A DNA stretch of 64,000 nt from Nocardioides dongkuii (GTDB lineage Bacteria; Actinomycetota; Actinomycetes; Propionibacteriales; Nocardioidaceae), in contig NZ_CP059903.1 of NCBI RefSeq assembly GCF_014127485.1, forward strand, positions 2,976,001 through 3,040,000, read 5' to 3'. Shown here one piece after another: positions 23,284 to 31,031 of this stretch. The notes beneath the pieces are model-generated. The model was not told the origin of the DNA. It did not search any database and was given only the letters and a program-made list of their open reading frames with translations. Each line of letters opens with the position of its first letter. The stretch's first letter is position 1. Position numbers and translations under genes: made by a program.

Positions 23284-24030
23284 TCAGCCCGCGCCGGGGT
23301 CCAGCAGCCCGCGGCCGAGGGTCTGGTCGACCCGCCGCGACATCGCGAGCTCGAACGTCGCGTCCAGCGCCTCGGTGGCCAGGTCGCGCAGCGCGTCGAG
23401 CGAGCGCTGGACGTCCGCCCACTGCTCCGGAGGCCGCCCGGAGGCGACGAACGGCTCCCAGACCCGCTCCACGAAGAGCTCCACGTAGATCTTCGCCACC
23501 CCGTCGGCGTGCCGGCGGAGCCGACCGAGGAGGTCCAGCGCCTCGGTGGCGGTCAGCTGGAGCGAGCGCATCGCGGCCTCGCCCGCCGCCAGCAGGCGGG
23601 GCGCGAGCTCCTCGACCTGGCCGTCCGGGGTCTCGCGCAGCAGGCCGAGGCGGACGGCGGCCTCGACCACCGCGATCGCCTCGTCGTCGCGGACCTGGAA
23701 CCGCTCGATCAGCTCCTCGACCGTGGTCACCCGCGGGGCGGGGTCCCCGAACATCCCGCGGGCCTGCTGGGTGAACGCGAGCAGCTGCTCGTCGGCGCCG
23801 GGATCCTCGTCGAGCATCCGGGCGATCCCGTCGAGCTTCATCCCGGCGGCCCGCAGGTCCTGGATCAGCCGCACCCGGGCGACGTGCTGGGGGCCGTACC
23901 AGCCGGTCCGGCCGCGCAGCTCCGGGGGCGGCAGCAGGCCTCGGGACTGGTAGGAGCGCAGCGAGCGCACCGAGACCTGGGTGCGTCGGGACAGCTCCTC
24001 GACGACGAAGACCTCGGGCTCCTCGGACAC
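23284..24030 (-). CDS. MerR-family transcriptional regulator
   Basis: The 248-residue protein has an N-terminal MerR winged helix-turn-helix (VEELSRRTQVSVRSLRSYQSRGLLPPPE, then the wing GPQHVARVRLIQDLRAAGM). A ~170-residue C-terminal effector region without the cysteine ligands of metal sensors follows. It starts with GTG six bases after TAACAT on a leaderless-looking promoter. It is divergent from a large membrane protein and likely controls it and itself through the shared 51-base region with repeated TGTTRC. Confidence 0.87.
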   Translation of the reverse strand: MSEEPEVFVVEELSRRTQVSVRSLRSYQSRGLLPPPELRGRTGWYGPQHVARVRLIQDLRAAGMKLDGIARMLDEDPGADEQLLAFTQQARGMFGDPAPRVTTVEELIERFQVRDDEAIAVVEAAVRLGLLRETPDGQVEELAPRLLAAGEAAMRSLQLTATEALDLLGRLRRHADGVAKIYVELFVERVWEPFVASGRPPEQWADVQRSLDALRDLATEALDATFELAMSRRVDQTLGRGLLDPGAG

Positions 24031-24035
24031 GGTGT

Positions 24036-24081
24036 GATGTTACCCATTGCGATGTTGCATATTTCGGTGTTACATCAATCC
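24036..24081. promoter_or_regulatory. Divergent leaderless promoters with three 15-bp-spaced TGTTRC repeats
   Basis: Forward: TTGCGA (24047-24052), 17 bases, TTACAT (24070-24075), six bases, GTG at 24082. Reverse: TAACAT (24042-24037), six bases, GTG at 24030. TGTTAC, TGTTGC and TGTTAC start at 24038, 24053 and 24068, exactly 15 bases apart, and overlap both promoters. They are candidate sites for the MerR protein. Confidence 0.55.
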
Positions 24082-25911
24082 GTGCAAGCAATCTCGATAC
24101 TCCCCGCCGTCGTCGAGGACCGGCCCGCGGGCGCCGCGTCCCTGGACCAGGTCGCCATCGCTTCCGGCATGGCCCTGGCCCTGACGATCGTGCTCGCCGT
24201 CGTCGTCCTCGGCCACCGCTCCGGCCGGCTCAAGGCGCTCGACCGGCTGCTGACCCGCGTGGACCGATCGCCGTGGATGGGCGGGATCGCGGCCTGGGCG
24301 AGCATCCCGCTGATGGTGGCGATGGTCTCGCTGATCACCGCGCTGATCGGCATGTACTGGGACATCGCCCTGCACATCGGCGTCGGTCGCGACGAGGGCC
24401 CGCTCGCCAACCCCGCGCACTACCCGATCCTGTTCGGTCTCTTCGGCATCTCCGCCGCCGGGGTGCTGGCCTGCGCGCTCCCCCGCCAGGACGAGGTCGG
24501 CCCGTCCGGCGTCCGGCTCGCGCCGGGCTGGCGGGCCCCCGCCGGCGGCCTGCTGCTGACCGGCGCCGGCACCTACGCCCTGCTCGGCTTCCCCCTCGAC
24601 GACGTGTGGCACCGGATCTTCGGCCAGGACGTGACGCTGTGGGGACCCACCCACCTGATGCTCATCGGCGGCGCCGGCCTCTCGCTGGTCGCGATGGCGG
24701 TGCTGCTCGAGGAGGGGCGGACCGCCGGCGTACGCAGCGGCCGGCTCGCCGGCTGGACGTCGTACCTGCTCGGTGGCTTCCTGGTCGGCGGCCTGCTGAT
24801 CGGCACCAGCGTGTTCCAGGCCGAGTTCGACTTCGGCGTCCCGCAGTTCCGGCTGGTGCTCCAGCCGCTGCTGATCGCGGTCGCCGCCGCGTTCAGCCTC
24901 GTGGTCGCCCGGCTCTGGGTCGGCCGCGGCGGCGCCCTCGTCGCCGTCGCCTTCTACCTCGCGGTCCGGGGCGGCGTCAGCATCCTGGTCGGCCCGGTGC
25001 TCGGCGAGCTGTGGGCCGCCGTGCCGCTCTACGTCGTGGAGGCACTGATCGTGGAGCTGGTCGCGCTGCGCTGGGCGCACCGGCCGCTGCGCGTCGGCGT
25101 CGTCAGCGGCGTGCTGATCGGGACGGTCGGGTTCGCGGCGGAGTACGCCTGGACCCAGGCCGCCTTCCGGCTTCCCTGGACCTCCGACATCCTCGTCGAG
25201 GGCGTCCTGCTCGCGACGCTGGGCGGGACCGCGGCCGGCCTGCTCGCCGGGATGATGGTGCTGGGGCTGCGCCGCGAGCTCCCGACCCTCCCCCGCCCGC
25301 GGCTGCTCTTCGCCGGCGCGCTGCTCGTGATCGCTGGGTGCGTGACCAACGGCGTCATCGCCACCGAGCCCACGGAGCTCACCGCCACGGCGACCGTGAC
25401 GAGCGACGAGCAGACCGCCGACGGCCGCCAGGTGGAGGCGGAGTTCCGCTTCGACCGCGAGCCGGCCGACGGCGACCCCGCGTGGGTGACCGTGACCGCC
25501 TGGCAGGGCGGCGGCGGCGACGGCCTGCACGTCCAGCACCTCGAGGAGGTCTCGCCGGACGTGTGGCGGACCACGGAGCCGTTCCCCGCCGACGGCACCT
25601 GGAAGACGATGATCCGCCTGCACGACGGGCGCGACCTCTCCGCGATGCCGCTCTACCTGCCGGAGGACTCCGCGCTCGACGAGCCCGAGATCCCCGTGGC
25701 CGAGGAGGCCCGCGCCTTCGACGAGGAGAAGCTCGTCCTGCAGCGCGAGCTCGACGACGACGTCCCCGGCTGGCTCTGGCTGGCCGCCGGCTCGGTCGTG
25801 CTGCTCTGCAGCCTGCTGCTGGTCCTCGGCCTCGGCTGGGGCGTCAGCCGGTACGCCCGCGCTCCGCGCCCCGGCGTCGACGCGGACCGTGGCGCGCCCG
25901 TGGGGGTGTGA
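24082..25911 (+). CDS. Large polytopic membrane protein with C-terminal extracytoplasmic domain
   Basis: The ~609-residue protein has about 11-12 membrane helices in its first 430 residues, with embedded His/Asp clusters (YWDIALHIGVGRDEG, DDVWHRIF, WGPTHLM) that could bind metal or haem. A ~120-residue outer domain of beta character (AWVTVTAWQGGGG...) resembles FixH/CopC-like sandwich domains, and a last helix follows. The exact family is not recognised. In-frame ATGs at 24037 and 24052 exist, but they lie upstream of the -10 box, so the leaderless GTG at 24082 is preferred. It is divergent from the MerR gene. Confidence 0.72.
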   Translation: MQAISILPAVVEDRPAGAASLDQVAIASGMALALTIVLAVVVLGHRSGRLKALDRLLTRVDRSPWMGGIAAWASIPLMVAMVSLITALIGMYWDIALHIGVGRDEGPLANPAHYPILFGLFGISAAGVLACALPRQDEVGPSGVRLAPGWRAPAGGLLLTGAGTYALLGFPLDDVWHRIFGQDVTLWGPTHLMLIGGAGLSLVAMAVLLEEGRTAGVRSGRLAGWTSYLLGGFLVGGLLIGTSVFQAEFDFGVPQFRLVLQPLLIAVAAAFSLVVARLWVGRGGALVAVAFYLAVRGGVSILVGPVLGELWAAVPLYVVEALIVELVALRWAHRPLRVGVVSGVLIGTVGFAAEYAWTQAAFRLPWTSDILVEGVLLATLGGTAAGLLAGMMVLGLRRELPTLPRPRLLFAGALLVIAGCVTNGVIATEPTELTATATVTSDEQTADGRQVEAEFRFDREPADGDPAWVTVTAWQGGGGDGLHVQHLEEVSPDVWRTTEPFPADGTWKTMIRLHDGRDLSAMPLYLPEDSALDEPEIPVAEEARAFDEEKLVLQRELDDDVPGWLWLAAGSVVLLCSLLLVLGLGWGVSRYARAPRPGVDADRGAPVGV

Positions 25912-25912
25912 C

Positions 25913-26050
25913 GTGACGCCGCTGCACATGGGCGCGCTGCACGGCGGCGAGGGGTTCCTCGTCCTGGTGATCGCCCTCGGGCCGCTCCTCGTCGCCGTCG
26001 GCACCGTCCTGGTGCTGCGGTGGCGCGGCGACGAGGAGCTCGACGGGTAG
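25913..26050 (+). CDS. 45-residue membrane protein with HMGALH motif
   Basis: Start GTG lies one base after the stop of the large membrane protein. The product reads MTPLHMGALHGGEG, a single hydrophobic helix (about residues 15-35) and an acidic tail. A second tiny protein at 40269-40463 shares HMGALH, the helix with a central GP and the charged end. I infer that both are small subunits of membrane complexes; this one probably belongs to the preceding protein. Confidence 0.65.
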   Translation: MTPLHMGALHGGEGFLVLVIALGPLLVAVGTVLVLRWRGDEELDG

Positions 26051-26073
26051 CGCTCACCCGCCCGCGCCGCCCC

Positions 26074-26177
26074 GGGACGTCATACGACATGGTCGCCATC
26101 ACCGCCACGACGTACGACGTCCCGCGGGACGTCAGCCGCTCAGGTCGCGATCACCGCCAACCCGTATGACGTCCCGC
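26074..26177. repeat. Two tandem 52-bp palindromic repeats
   Basis: Copies at 26074-26125 and 26126-26177 have the same length without gaps. Each begins GGGACGTCA, shares GGTCGC-ATCACCGCCA in the middle, and ends GACGTCCCGC, so each is itself an inverted repeat. They fill the gap between two convergent genes and may terminate transcription from both sides. Confidence 0.8.
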
Positions 26178-26187
26178 AACGCCGGCG

Positions 26188-27615
26188 TCACCCGCCCGCG
26201 CGCAGCTGGTGCCCGATCTCGGCGGCGACCGCGAGCGCGAGGTCGGCGGCGGGCTCGTCGTCGATCTCCGGGACGACGTGCTGGACGGTGCCGGCGGCGA
26301 GCAGGTCACGCGCCCGGACCCGCTGGGAGGCCGCCATCTCCGCGGCGTGCGTGGTGTCGCCGTGCACGATCACGCTGGCGCCCTCGGGCGGCAGCGGGGA
26401 GAGCCAGGCGTGCTCGGCGGCGACCACGGTGCGGGCGGGGAGCAGTGCGAGCGCCCCGCCGCCGCAGCCCTGGCCGAGCACGACCGACACGGTCGGGACG
26501 GTCATCGTGGTGAGCGTCGCGATGCACCGGGCGATCTCGCCCGCGATCGCGCCCTCCTCGGCGCGGGGCGAGAGCTCCGCGCCGGGGGTGTCGATCACCG
26601 TCACCAGCGGCAGGCCGAGCTCCTCGGCCAGCCGCATCCCCCGCCGCGCCTCGCGCAGCGCCGCTGGGCCCATCGCGTGCTCGCGGGTCTGGCGGCTGCG
26701 GTCCTGCCCGACCAGCACGCAGGGCTGCCCGTCGATCCGGGTCAGCGCGACCACGACCGTCGAGTCGCGCTCGCCCTCGTCGGTGCCGCGCAGCCGCACG
26801 GTGCCGGCGGCGCCGTGCCGCAGCAGGTCGCGCACCCCGACCCGGTCCGCGGCGCGGGTGCGCTCGATCGAGTCCCAGGCGGGCAGGTCGCGCGGCTCCC
26901 TCGGCGTACGCCGCTCCAGCGTCGGCGCCGTGGGCGGGTCGACGAGCACCCGCAGCGCGGCGTCGACGAGCGCCGGCAGCTCCTCGGGGGTGACCACGCC
27001 GTCGATGACGCCCTTGGCGGCGAGGTTCTCCGCGGTCTGGACCCCGGCCGGGAACGGCTCGCCGTTCAGGGCCTCGAAGACCTTGGGCCCCAGGAAGCCG
27101 ACCAGCGCCTCGGGCTCGGCGACCGTCACGTGGCCCAGCGACCCCCACGAGGCGTAGACGCCGCCGGTGGTCGGGTGCCGGAGGTGGACCAGGTACGGCA
27201 GCCCCGCCGCCCGGTGGTCCATCAGCGCCCGGGAGATCTCGACCATCTCCACGAACGCGACCGTGCCCTCCTGCATCCGGGTGCCGCCGGACGCGGTGGT
27301 GGCGAGCACCGGGAGCCCGGCCGCGGTCGCGCGGCGCACGGCGGAGGCGATCCGGCGCGCGGAGGCGACCCCGATCGAGCCGGCGAGGAAGCGGAACTCG
27401 TTGGCGACCACCGCGACCGGCCGGCCGCGGACCAGCCCGCGGCCGGTGAGCACCGACTCGTCGGTGCCGGCCTTGTCGGCGGCGGCCGCCAGCGCGCGGC
27501 GGTACTCCTCGGCGTGGTGGCCGGTGTCGACCGGCTCGTCCCAGGACTCGAAGGAGCCCTCGTCGAGGACCAGGTCGAGCAGGTCCTGCGCGCCCCAGCG
27601 TCGCTGACCGCTCAC
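26188..27615 (-). CDS. Fused acyl-CoA carboxyltransferase (beta and alpha halves)
   Basis: The 475-residue protein joins two crotonase-fold carboxyltransferase halves. The N-terminal half (about 1-225) has VANEFRFLAGSIGVASARRI and TTASGGTRMQEG, typical of AccD-like subunits but without the zinc finger. The C-terminal half has GQDRSRQTREHAMG, TVIDTPGAE and GQGCGGGALAL, typical of AccA. It should transfer a carboxyl group from biotin to an acyl-CoA, or work as a decarboxylase half. The GTG start overlaps the TGA of the CoA-transferase gene. No biotin carboxylase gene is nearby. Confidence 0.8.
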   Translation of the reverse strand: MSGQRRWGAQDLLDLVLDEGSFESWDEPVDTGHHAEEYRRALAAAADKAGTDESVLTGRGLVRGRPVAVVANEFRFLAGSIGVASARRIASAVRRATAAGLPVLATTASGGTRMQEGTVAFVEMVEISRALMDHRAAGLPYLVHLRHPTTGGVYASWGSLGHVTVAEPEALVGFLGPKVFEALNGEPFPAGVQTAENLAAKGVIDGVVTPEELPALVDAALRVLVDPPTAPTLERRTPREPRDLPAWDSIERTRAADRVGVRDLLRHGAAGTVRLRGTDEGERDSTVVVALTRIDGQPCVLVGQDRSRQTREHAMGPAALREARRGMRLAEELGLPLVTVIDTPGAELSPRAEEGAIAGEIARCIATLTTMTVPTVSVVLGQGCGGGALALLPARTVVAAEHAWLSPLPPEGASVIVHGDTTHAAEMAASQRVRARDLLAAGTVQHVVPEIDDEPAADLALAVAAEIGHQLRAGG

Positions 27616-28802
27616 TCCCCCGCCTCCAGCCACGCCCGCACGGACCCGCCGTGCTGGTCGAGCGTCGGTGGCGCCGCGTGCTCGCGCCGGGTGACCTCGG
27701 TGCCGTCGGCGTCGAAGAACCGCAGCGGCGGCCCCGGCAGCGTCACCGACCCCAGGGTGGGGTGCTCGACGTCGACCAGCAGCCCCTGGCTGGCGGTCTG
27801 GTCCCAGGCGTAGACCTCGTCGAGGGTCCGCACCTTGCCGGCGGGGACGCCGACCTCCGCCAGCCGCGCGAGCAGCGGCTCGGCGTCCCAGTCGGCGAAC
27901 GCCGCCTCCACGACCCCGATCAGCCGGTCCCGCGCGCCCACCCGCTCCTTGTTCGTCGCCAGCCCGGGCGCCGCGGGATCCAGCCCGAACCCCTCGCACA
28001 GCCGCCGCCACAGCCCCTCGCTGCCGACGGCGATCTGCACCGAGCCGTCCCGGCAGCGGAACAGGCCGTACGGCGCGATCGAGGGGTGGTGGTTGCCCTG
28101 GGCGCGGCCGACCTCGCCGGCCACCGTCCAGCGGGTGCCCTGGAACGCGTGCACCCCGACCACCGAGGCGAGCAGCGAGGTCCGCACCACGGTGCCGACG
28201 CCGGTGCGGGCCCGCTCGTGCAGCGCGGCGAGCACGCCGTACGCGCCGTACATGCCGGAGAGCAGGTCGGCGATCGGCGTCCCCACCCGCTGCGGGTCGT
28301 CGGGGCCGGAGCCGGTCAGCGACATCAGCCCCGCCTCGCCCTGGGCGATCTGGTCGTAGCCCGCCCGGCCGCCCTCCGGGCCGTCGTGCCCGAAGCCGGT
28401 GATCGAGAGCACCACGAGCCGCGGGTTGCGCGCCTGGAGCTCGGCGATGCCGAGGCCGAGCCGCTCGAGGACGCCGGTGCGGAAGTTCTCGACGAGCACG
28501 TCGGCGCGGTCGACGAGCCGGAGCAGCAGGTCGCGGTCGTGCTCGTCCTTGAGGTCGAGCGCGACCGACTCCTTGTTGCGGTTGGCGGAGAGGAAGTACG
28601 TCGACTGCTGGTCGTCGTCGGGACCCACGAACGGCGGGCCCCACCCGCGGGTGTCGTCGCCGTGACCGGGCGCCTCCACCTTGACCACGCGCGCGCCGAG
28701 GTCGCCCATCATCATCGTGGCGTGCGGCCCGGCGAGCGCGCGGGTGAGGTCGACGACGAGCACGTCGCCCAGCGGCCCGGAGCGTTCGGTCCGGTCGGTC
28801 AT
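27612..28802 (-). CDS. Class III (CaiB/BaiF) CoA-transferase
   Basis: This 396-residue protein has the class III hallmarks: VVDLTRALAGPHATMMMGDLGARVVKVEAP at the start, NRNKESVALDLK, and the catalytic Asp in GYDQIAQGEAGLM. Such enzymes move CoA between carboxylic acids. It lies in one tight operon between a MatC-like dicarboxylate carrier and a fused carboxyltransferase. I infer uptake of a dicarboxylate (malonate or a relative), activation to its CoA ester, and (de)carboxylation. Confidence 0.88.
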   Translation of the reverse strand: MTDRTERSGPLGDVLVVDLTRALAGPHATMMMGDLGARVVKVEAPGHGDDTRGWGPPFVGPDDDQQSTYFLSANRNKESVALDLKDEHDRDLLLRLVDRADVLVENFRTGVLERLGLGIAELQARNPRLVVLSITGFGHDGPEGGRAGYDQIAQGEAGLMSLTGSGPDDPQRVGTPIADLLSGMYGAYGVLAALHERARTGVGTVVRTSLLASVVGVHAFQGTRWTVAGEVGRAQGNHHPSIAPYGLFRCRDGSVQIAVGSEGLWRRLCEGFGLDPAAPGLATNKERVGARDRLIGVVEAAFADWDAEPLLARLAEVGVPAGKVRTLDEVYAWDQTASQGLLVDVEHPTLGSVTLPGPPLRFFDADGTEVTRREHAAPPTLDQHGGSVRAWLEAGE

Positions 28803-28806
28803 GGCG

Positions 28807-30126
28807 TCACCATCCCGGCAGCACGAGGGCTGCCCATACGAGGAGCGGACCGGCGAGGACGACGATCACGCTGTAGGTCAGGATCTGGCGGTAGTACACA
28901 GGCTCGGTGATGGTGTCCGGCTTGTTGGCCAGCATGAGAGCACCGTTGGTCGAGAACGGGCTCACGTCCACGATGGTGGACGACACCGCCAGCGCGGCGA
29001 CGAACAGGCCCGCGCTGATCCCGCCATCGGCGATCAGCGGCAGCCCGATCGGGATGATCACGGGCAGGAGCGCGGTCGAGGAGGCGAACGCCGACACCAC
29101 CCCGCCGACGTAGCAGAGCACCAGCGCGCCGAGGGCGGCGACGCCGAGGCCGGCGGCCCAGTCGCCGACGAACTCCGGGGAGCCGGCGGTCTCGAGGATG
29201 GTGGCGTAGGTGCTGATGCCCGCGACCAGCAGCACGGTCGGCCAGGCGACCTGCTTGATCGCGTCCTTGTGCTCGTTCGGGGAGAGCATCGCGAGCACGA
29301 CCGCCGCGGTGATGGAGACGAAGCCGATGTTCTTGTCGTAGGCCAGCGCGATCCCCGCGACGGCGACGAAGGCGACCAGGGTGAGCACCTGGTCGCGACG
29401 TACGCCGAGGGCCTGGGTCCCGGTCGGGGCGGTGGCGCCCATGCCGCGGGCGGGGACCGTGGCGCCGCCGCGGTGCAGGTCCTCGTCGAGGGTGTCGGGG
29501 TCGTCGGCGTCGATGCGCACGCCCATCAGCTCACGCCCACCGAGCAGGACGAAGAGGATCCCGGCCATCAGCAGGTTGACCACCAGGCTGGCCAGGAAGA
29601 TCGTCAGCTCGCTGTTGGGCAGCCCCGCGTCGTCCATCACCGAGTTGGTCAGCGAGCCGTAGATGCTGATCGGCGAGAAACCGCCGCCCTGGGCCCCGTG
29701 GACGACGAACATGCCCATCATCAGCGGGTTGATGCCGTAGCGCCCGGCGAAGCCGAGGGCGATCGGGCCGATGATCGCGCACGCCGCCGGGCTCACGGCA
29801 CCGACGCCGGTGAGCACCGCGGTCACGCCGAACATCACCCACGGGATCAGCACGACCCGGCCGCCGACCGCCTTGACCGCGGTCCGCACGATCAGGTCGA
29901 CGGTGCCGTTGTTGCGGGCGATGGCGAACAGGTAGGTGACCCCCACGATCGTCAGGATCAGGTCACCGCTGATGCCGGAGATGATCTCCTTCTCGTCGAG
30001 GTCGAGGGAGTACATCCCGACCAGCCACGCCGCCACGAAGGCGAGCGCGCCCATGTTGATCGGCAGCACCGTGCCGATGACGAACAGGGCGACCAACGCG
30101 ATGATCGCCACCCATTCCGGTCCCAT
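28807..30126 (-). CDS. MatC-like dicarboxylate carrier
   Basis: The 439-residue protein has about 11-12 membrane helices. The N-terminus (WVAIIALVALFVIGTVLPINMGALAFVAAWLVG) fits the MatC N-terminal family of malonate/dicarboxylate carriers. Repeated GxxS/Asn-rich re-entrant loops (VHGAQGGGFSPISIYG and SAFASSTALLPVIIP) resemble the two substrate loops of the DASS/ion transporter fold. GGAAGGA precedes the ATG at 30126; an upstream in-frame start at 30177 lacks such a signal. It leads the operon with the CoA-transferase and carboxyltransferase genes. Confidence 0.82.
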   Translation of the reverse strand: MGPEWVAIIALVALFVIGTVLPINMGALAFVAAWLVGMYSLDLDEKEIISGISGDLILTIVGVTYLFAIARNNGTVDLIVRTAVKAVGGRVVLIPWVMFGVTAVLTGVGAVSPAACAIIGPIALGFAGRYGINPLMMGMFVVHGAQGGGFSPISIYGSLTNSVMDDAGLPNSELTIFLASLVVNLLMAGILFVLLGGRELMGVRIDADDPDTLDEDLHRGGATVPARGMGATAPTGTQALGVRRDQVLTLVAFVAVAGIALAYDKNIGFVSITAAVVLAMLSPNEHKDAIKQVAWPTVLLVAGISTYATILETAGSPEFVGDWAAGLGVAALGALVLCYVGGVVSAFASSTALLPVIIPIGLPLIADGGISAGLFVAALAVSSTIVDVSPFSTNGALMLANKPDTITEPVYYRQILTYSVIVVLAGPLLVWAALVLPGW

Positions 30127-30224
30127 GATCCGTCCTTCCCGGAGCGCCGCGGCCGAGCCCGGAGTGACCCCGGTCACGCGGCTGGCTCAGGGGCAAGCCG
30201 ACGGCCCCGCGGGCCTGCTGTCAA

Positions 30225-30230
30225 TAGGAT
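30225..30230 (+). promoter_or_regulatory. Candidate -10 box for the TSUP transcript
   Basis: TAGGAT is followed by seven bases and the GTG of a 12-codon reading frame, with no Shine-Dalgarno. It suggests that the transcript starts on that GTG. Confidence 0.45.
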
Positions 30231-30237
30231 GGCGGCC

Positions 30238-30276
30238 GTGAGGATCGAGAGCGCGCTCCGCGAGCCTGCCGGGTGA
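30238..30276 (+). CDS. 12-residue leader peptide overlapping the TSUP gene
   Basis: GTG-AGG-ATC ... GGG-TGA encodes MRIESALREPAG. Its TGA overlaps the GTG start of the TSUP gene (GTGA). With the -10 box seven bases upstream, it looks like a leaderless mini-frame that couples translation of the exporter. It contains no Cys or other runs that would suggest amino-acid attenuation. It may also be a chance frame. Confidence 0.35.
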   Translation: MRIESALREPAG

Positions 30277-31031
30277 GCGGCCTCGAGCAGCTCGCGGTCC
30301 TCGCTGCCGGCCTCGCGGCCGGCGTCCTGACGTCCACGATCGGGGTCGCCTCGCTGCTGAGCTTCCCGGTGCTGGTCGCCGTCGGCCTGCCCCCGGTCGT
30401 CGCCAACGTCTCCAACACCGTCGGGCTCGCCCCCGGCGGGCTGAGCGGCTCGTTCGGCTACCGCAGCGAGCTGCGCGAGCACCCCCGCGTGGCGCTGGTG
30501 GTGCTGCTGACCTGCGCCGCCGGGTCGGTGCTCGGCACCGCGCTGCTGCTCGGGCTGCCCGCCGACGTCTTCGAGACCGTGGTCCCGTTCCTGATCCTCG
30601 GCACCTGCCTGCTGGTCGGCGTCCAGCCGACGATCAGCCGCCTGCTCCGCCGCGGCCAGGAGGAGCGGGCCGCCCGCCACCACCTCTCCCCCGTCACCAC
30701 GTTCTTCGCGACCCTCGTCGGCGTGTACGGCGGCTACTTCGGCGCCGGCAGCGGGGTGATGATGGTGGCGGTGCTCGGCTTCGGCACCGACCTCGAACTG
30801 CGGGTCGTGAACGGCCTCAAGACGCTGGCGGTCGGCGCCGGCAACGTCGTCGCCTCGATGGTCTTCATCGCCGTCGCCGACGTCGCCTGGTCAGCGGTGG
30901 TGCTGCTCGCGGCCGGCTCGCTCGTCGGCGGGTACGCCGGCGCCCGCGTCGGCCGTCGCCTGCCGCCCACGCTGTTCCGGGTGCTGGTCGTGGTCGCCGG
31001 CGTCTCGGCCGCGGCCACGATGCTCGCCTGA
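30273..31031 (+). CDS. TauE/SafE (TSUP) family membrane exporter
   Basis: The 252-residue protein has about eight membrane helices in two repeated halves, each opening with the TSUP pattern: LAAGVLTSTIGVASLLSFPVLVAVGLPPVVANVSNTVGL and VGVYGGYFGAGSGVMMVAVLG. Family members move sulfur-containing or other small organic anions; the substrate is unknown. The GTG overlaps the stop of a 12-codon frame. The last 141 bases overlap the 3' end of the convergent SDR gene. Confidence 0.85.
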   Translation: MSGLEQLAVLAAGLAAGVLTSTIGVASLLSFPVLVAVGLPPVVANVSNTVGLAPGGLSGSFGYRSELREHPRVALVVLLTCAAGSVLGTALLLGLPADVFETVVPFLILGTCLLVGVQPTISRLLRRGQEERAARHHLSPVTTFFATLVGVYGGYFGAGSGVMMVAVLGFGTDLELRVVNGLKTLAVGAGNVVASMVFIAVADVAWSAVVLLAAGSLVGGYAGARVGRRLPPTLFRVLVVVAGVSAAATMLA

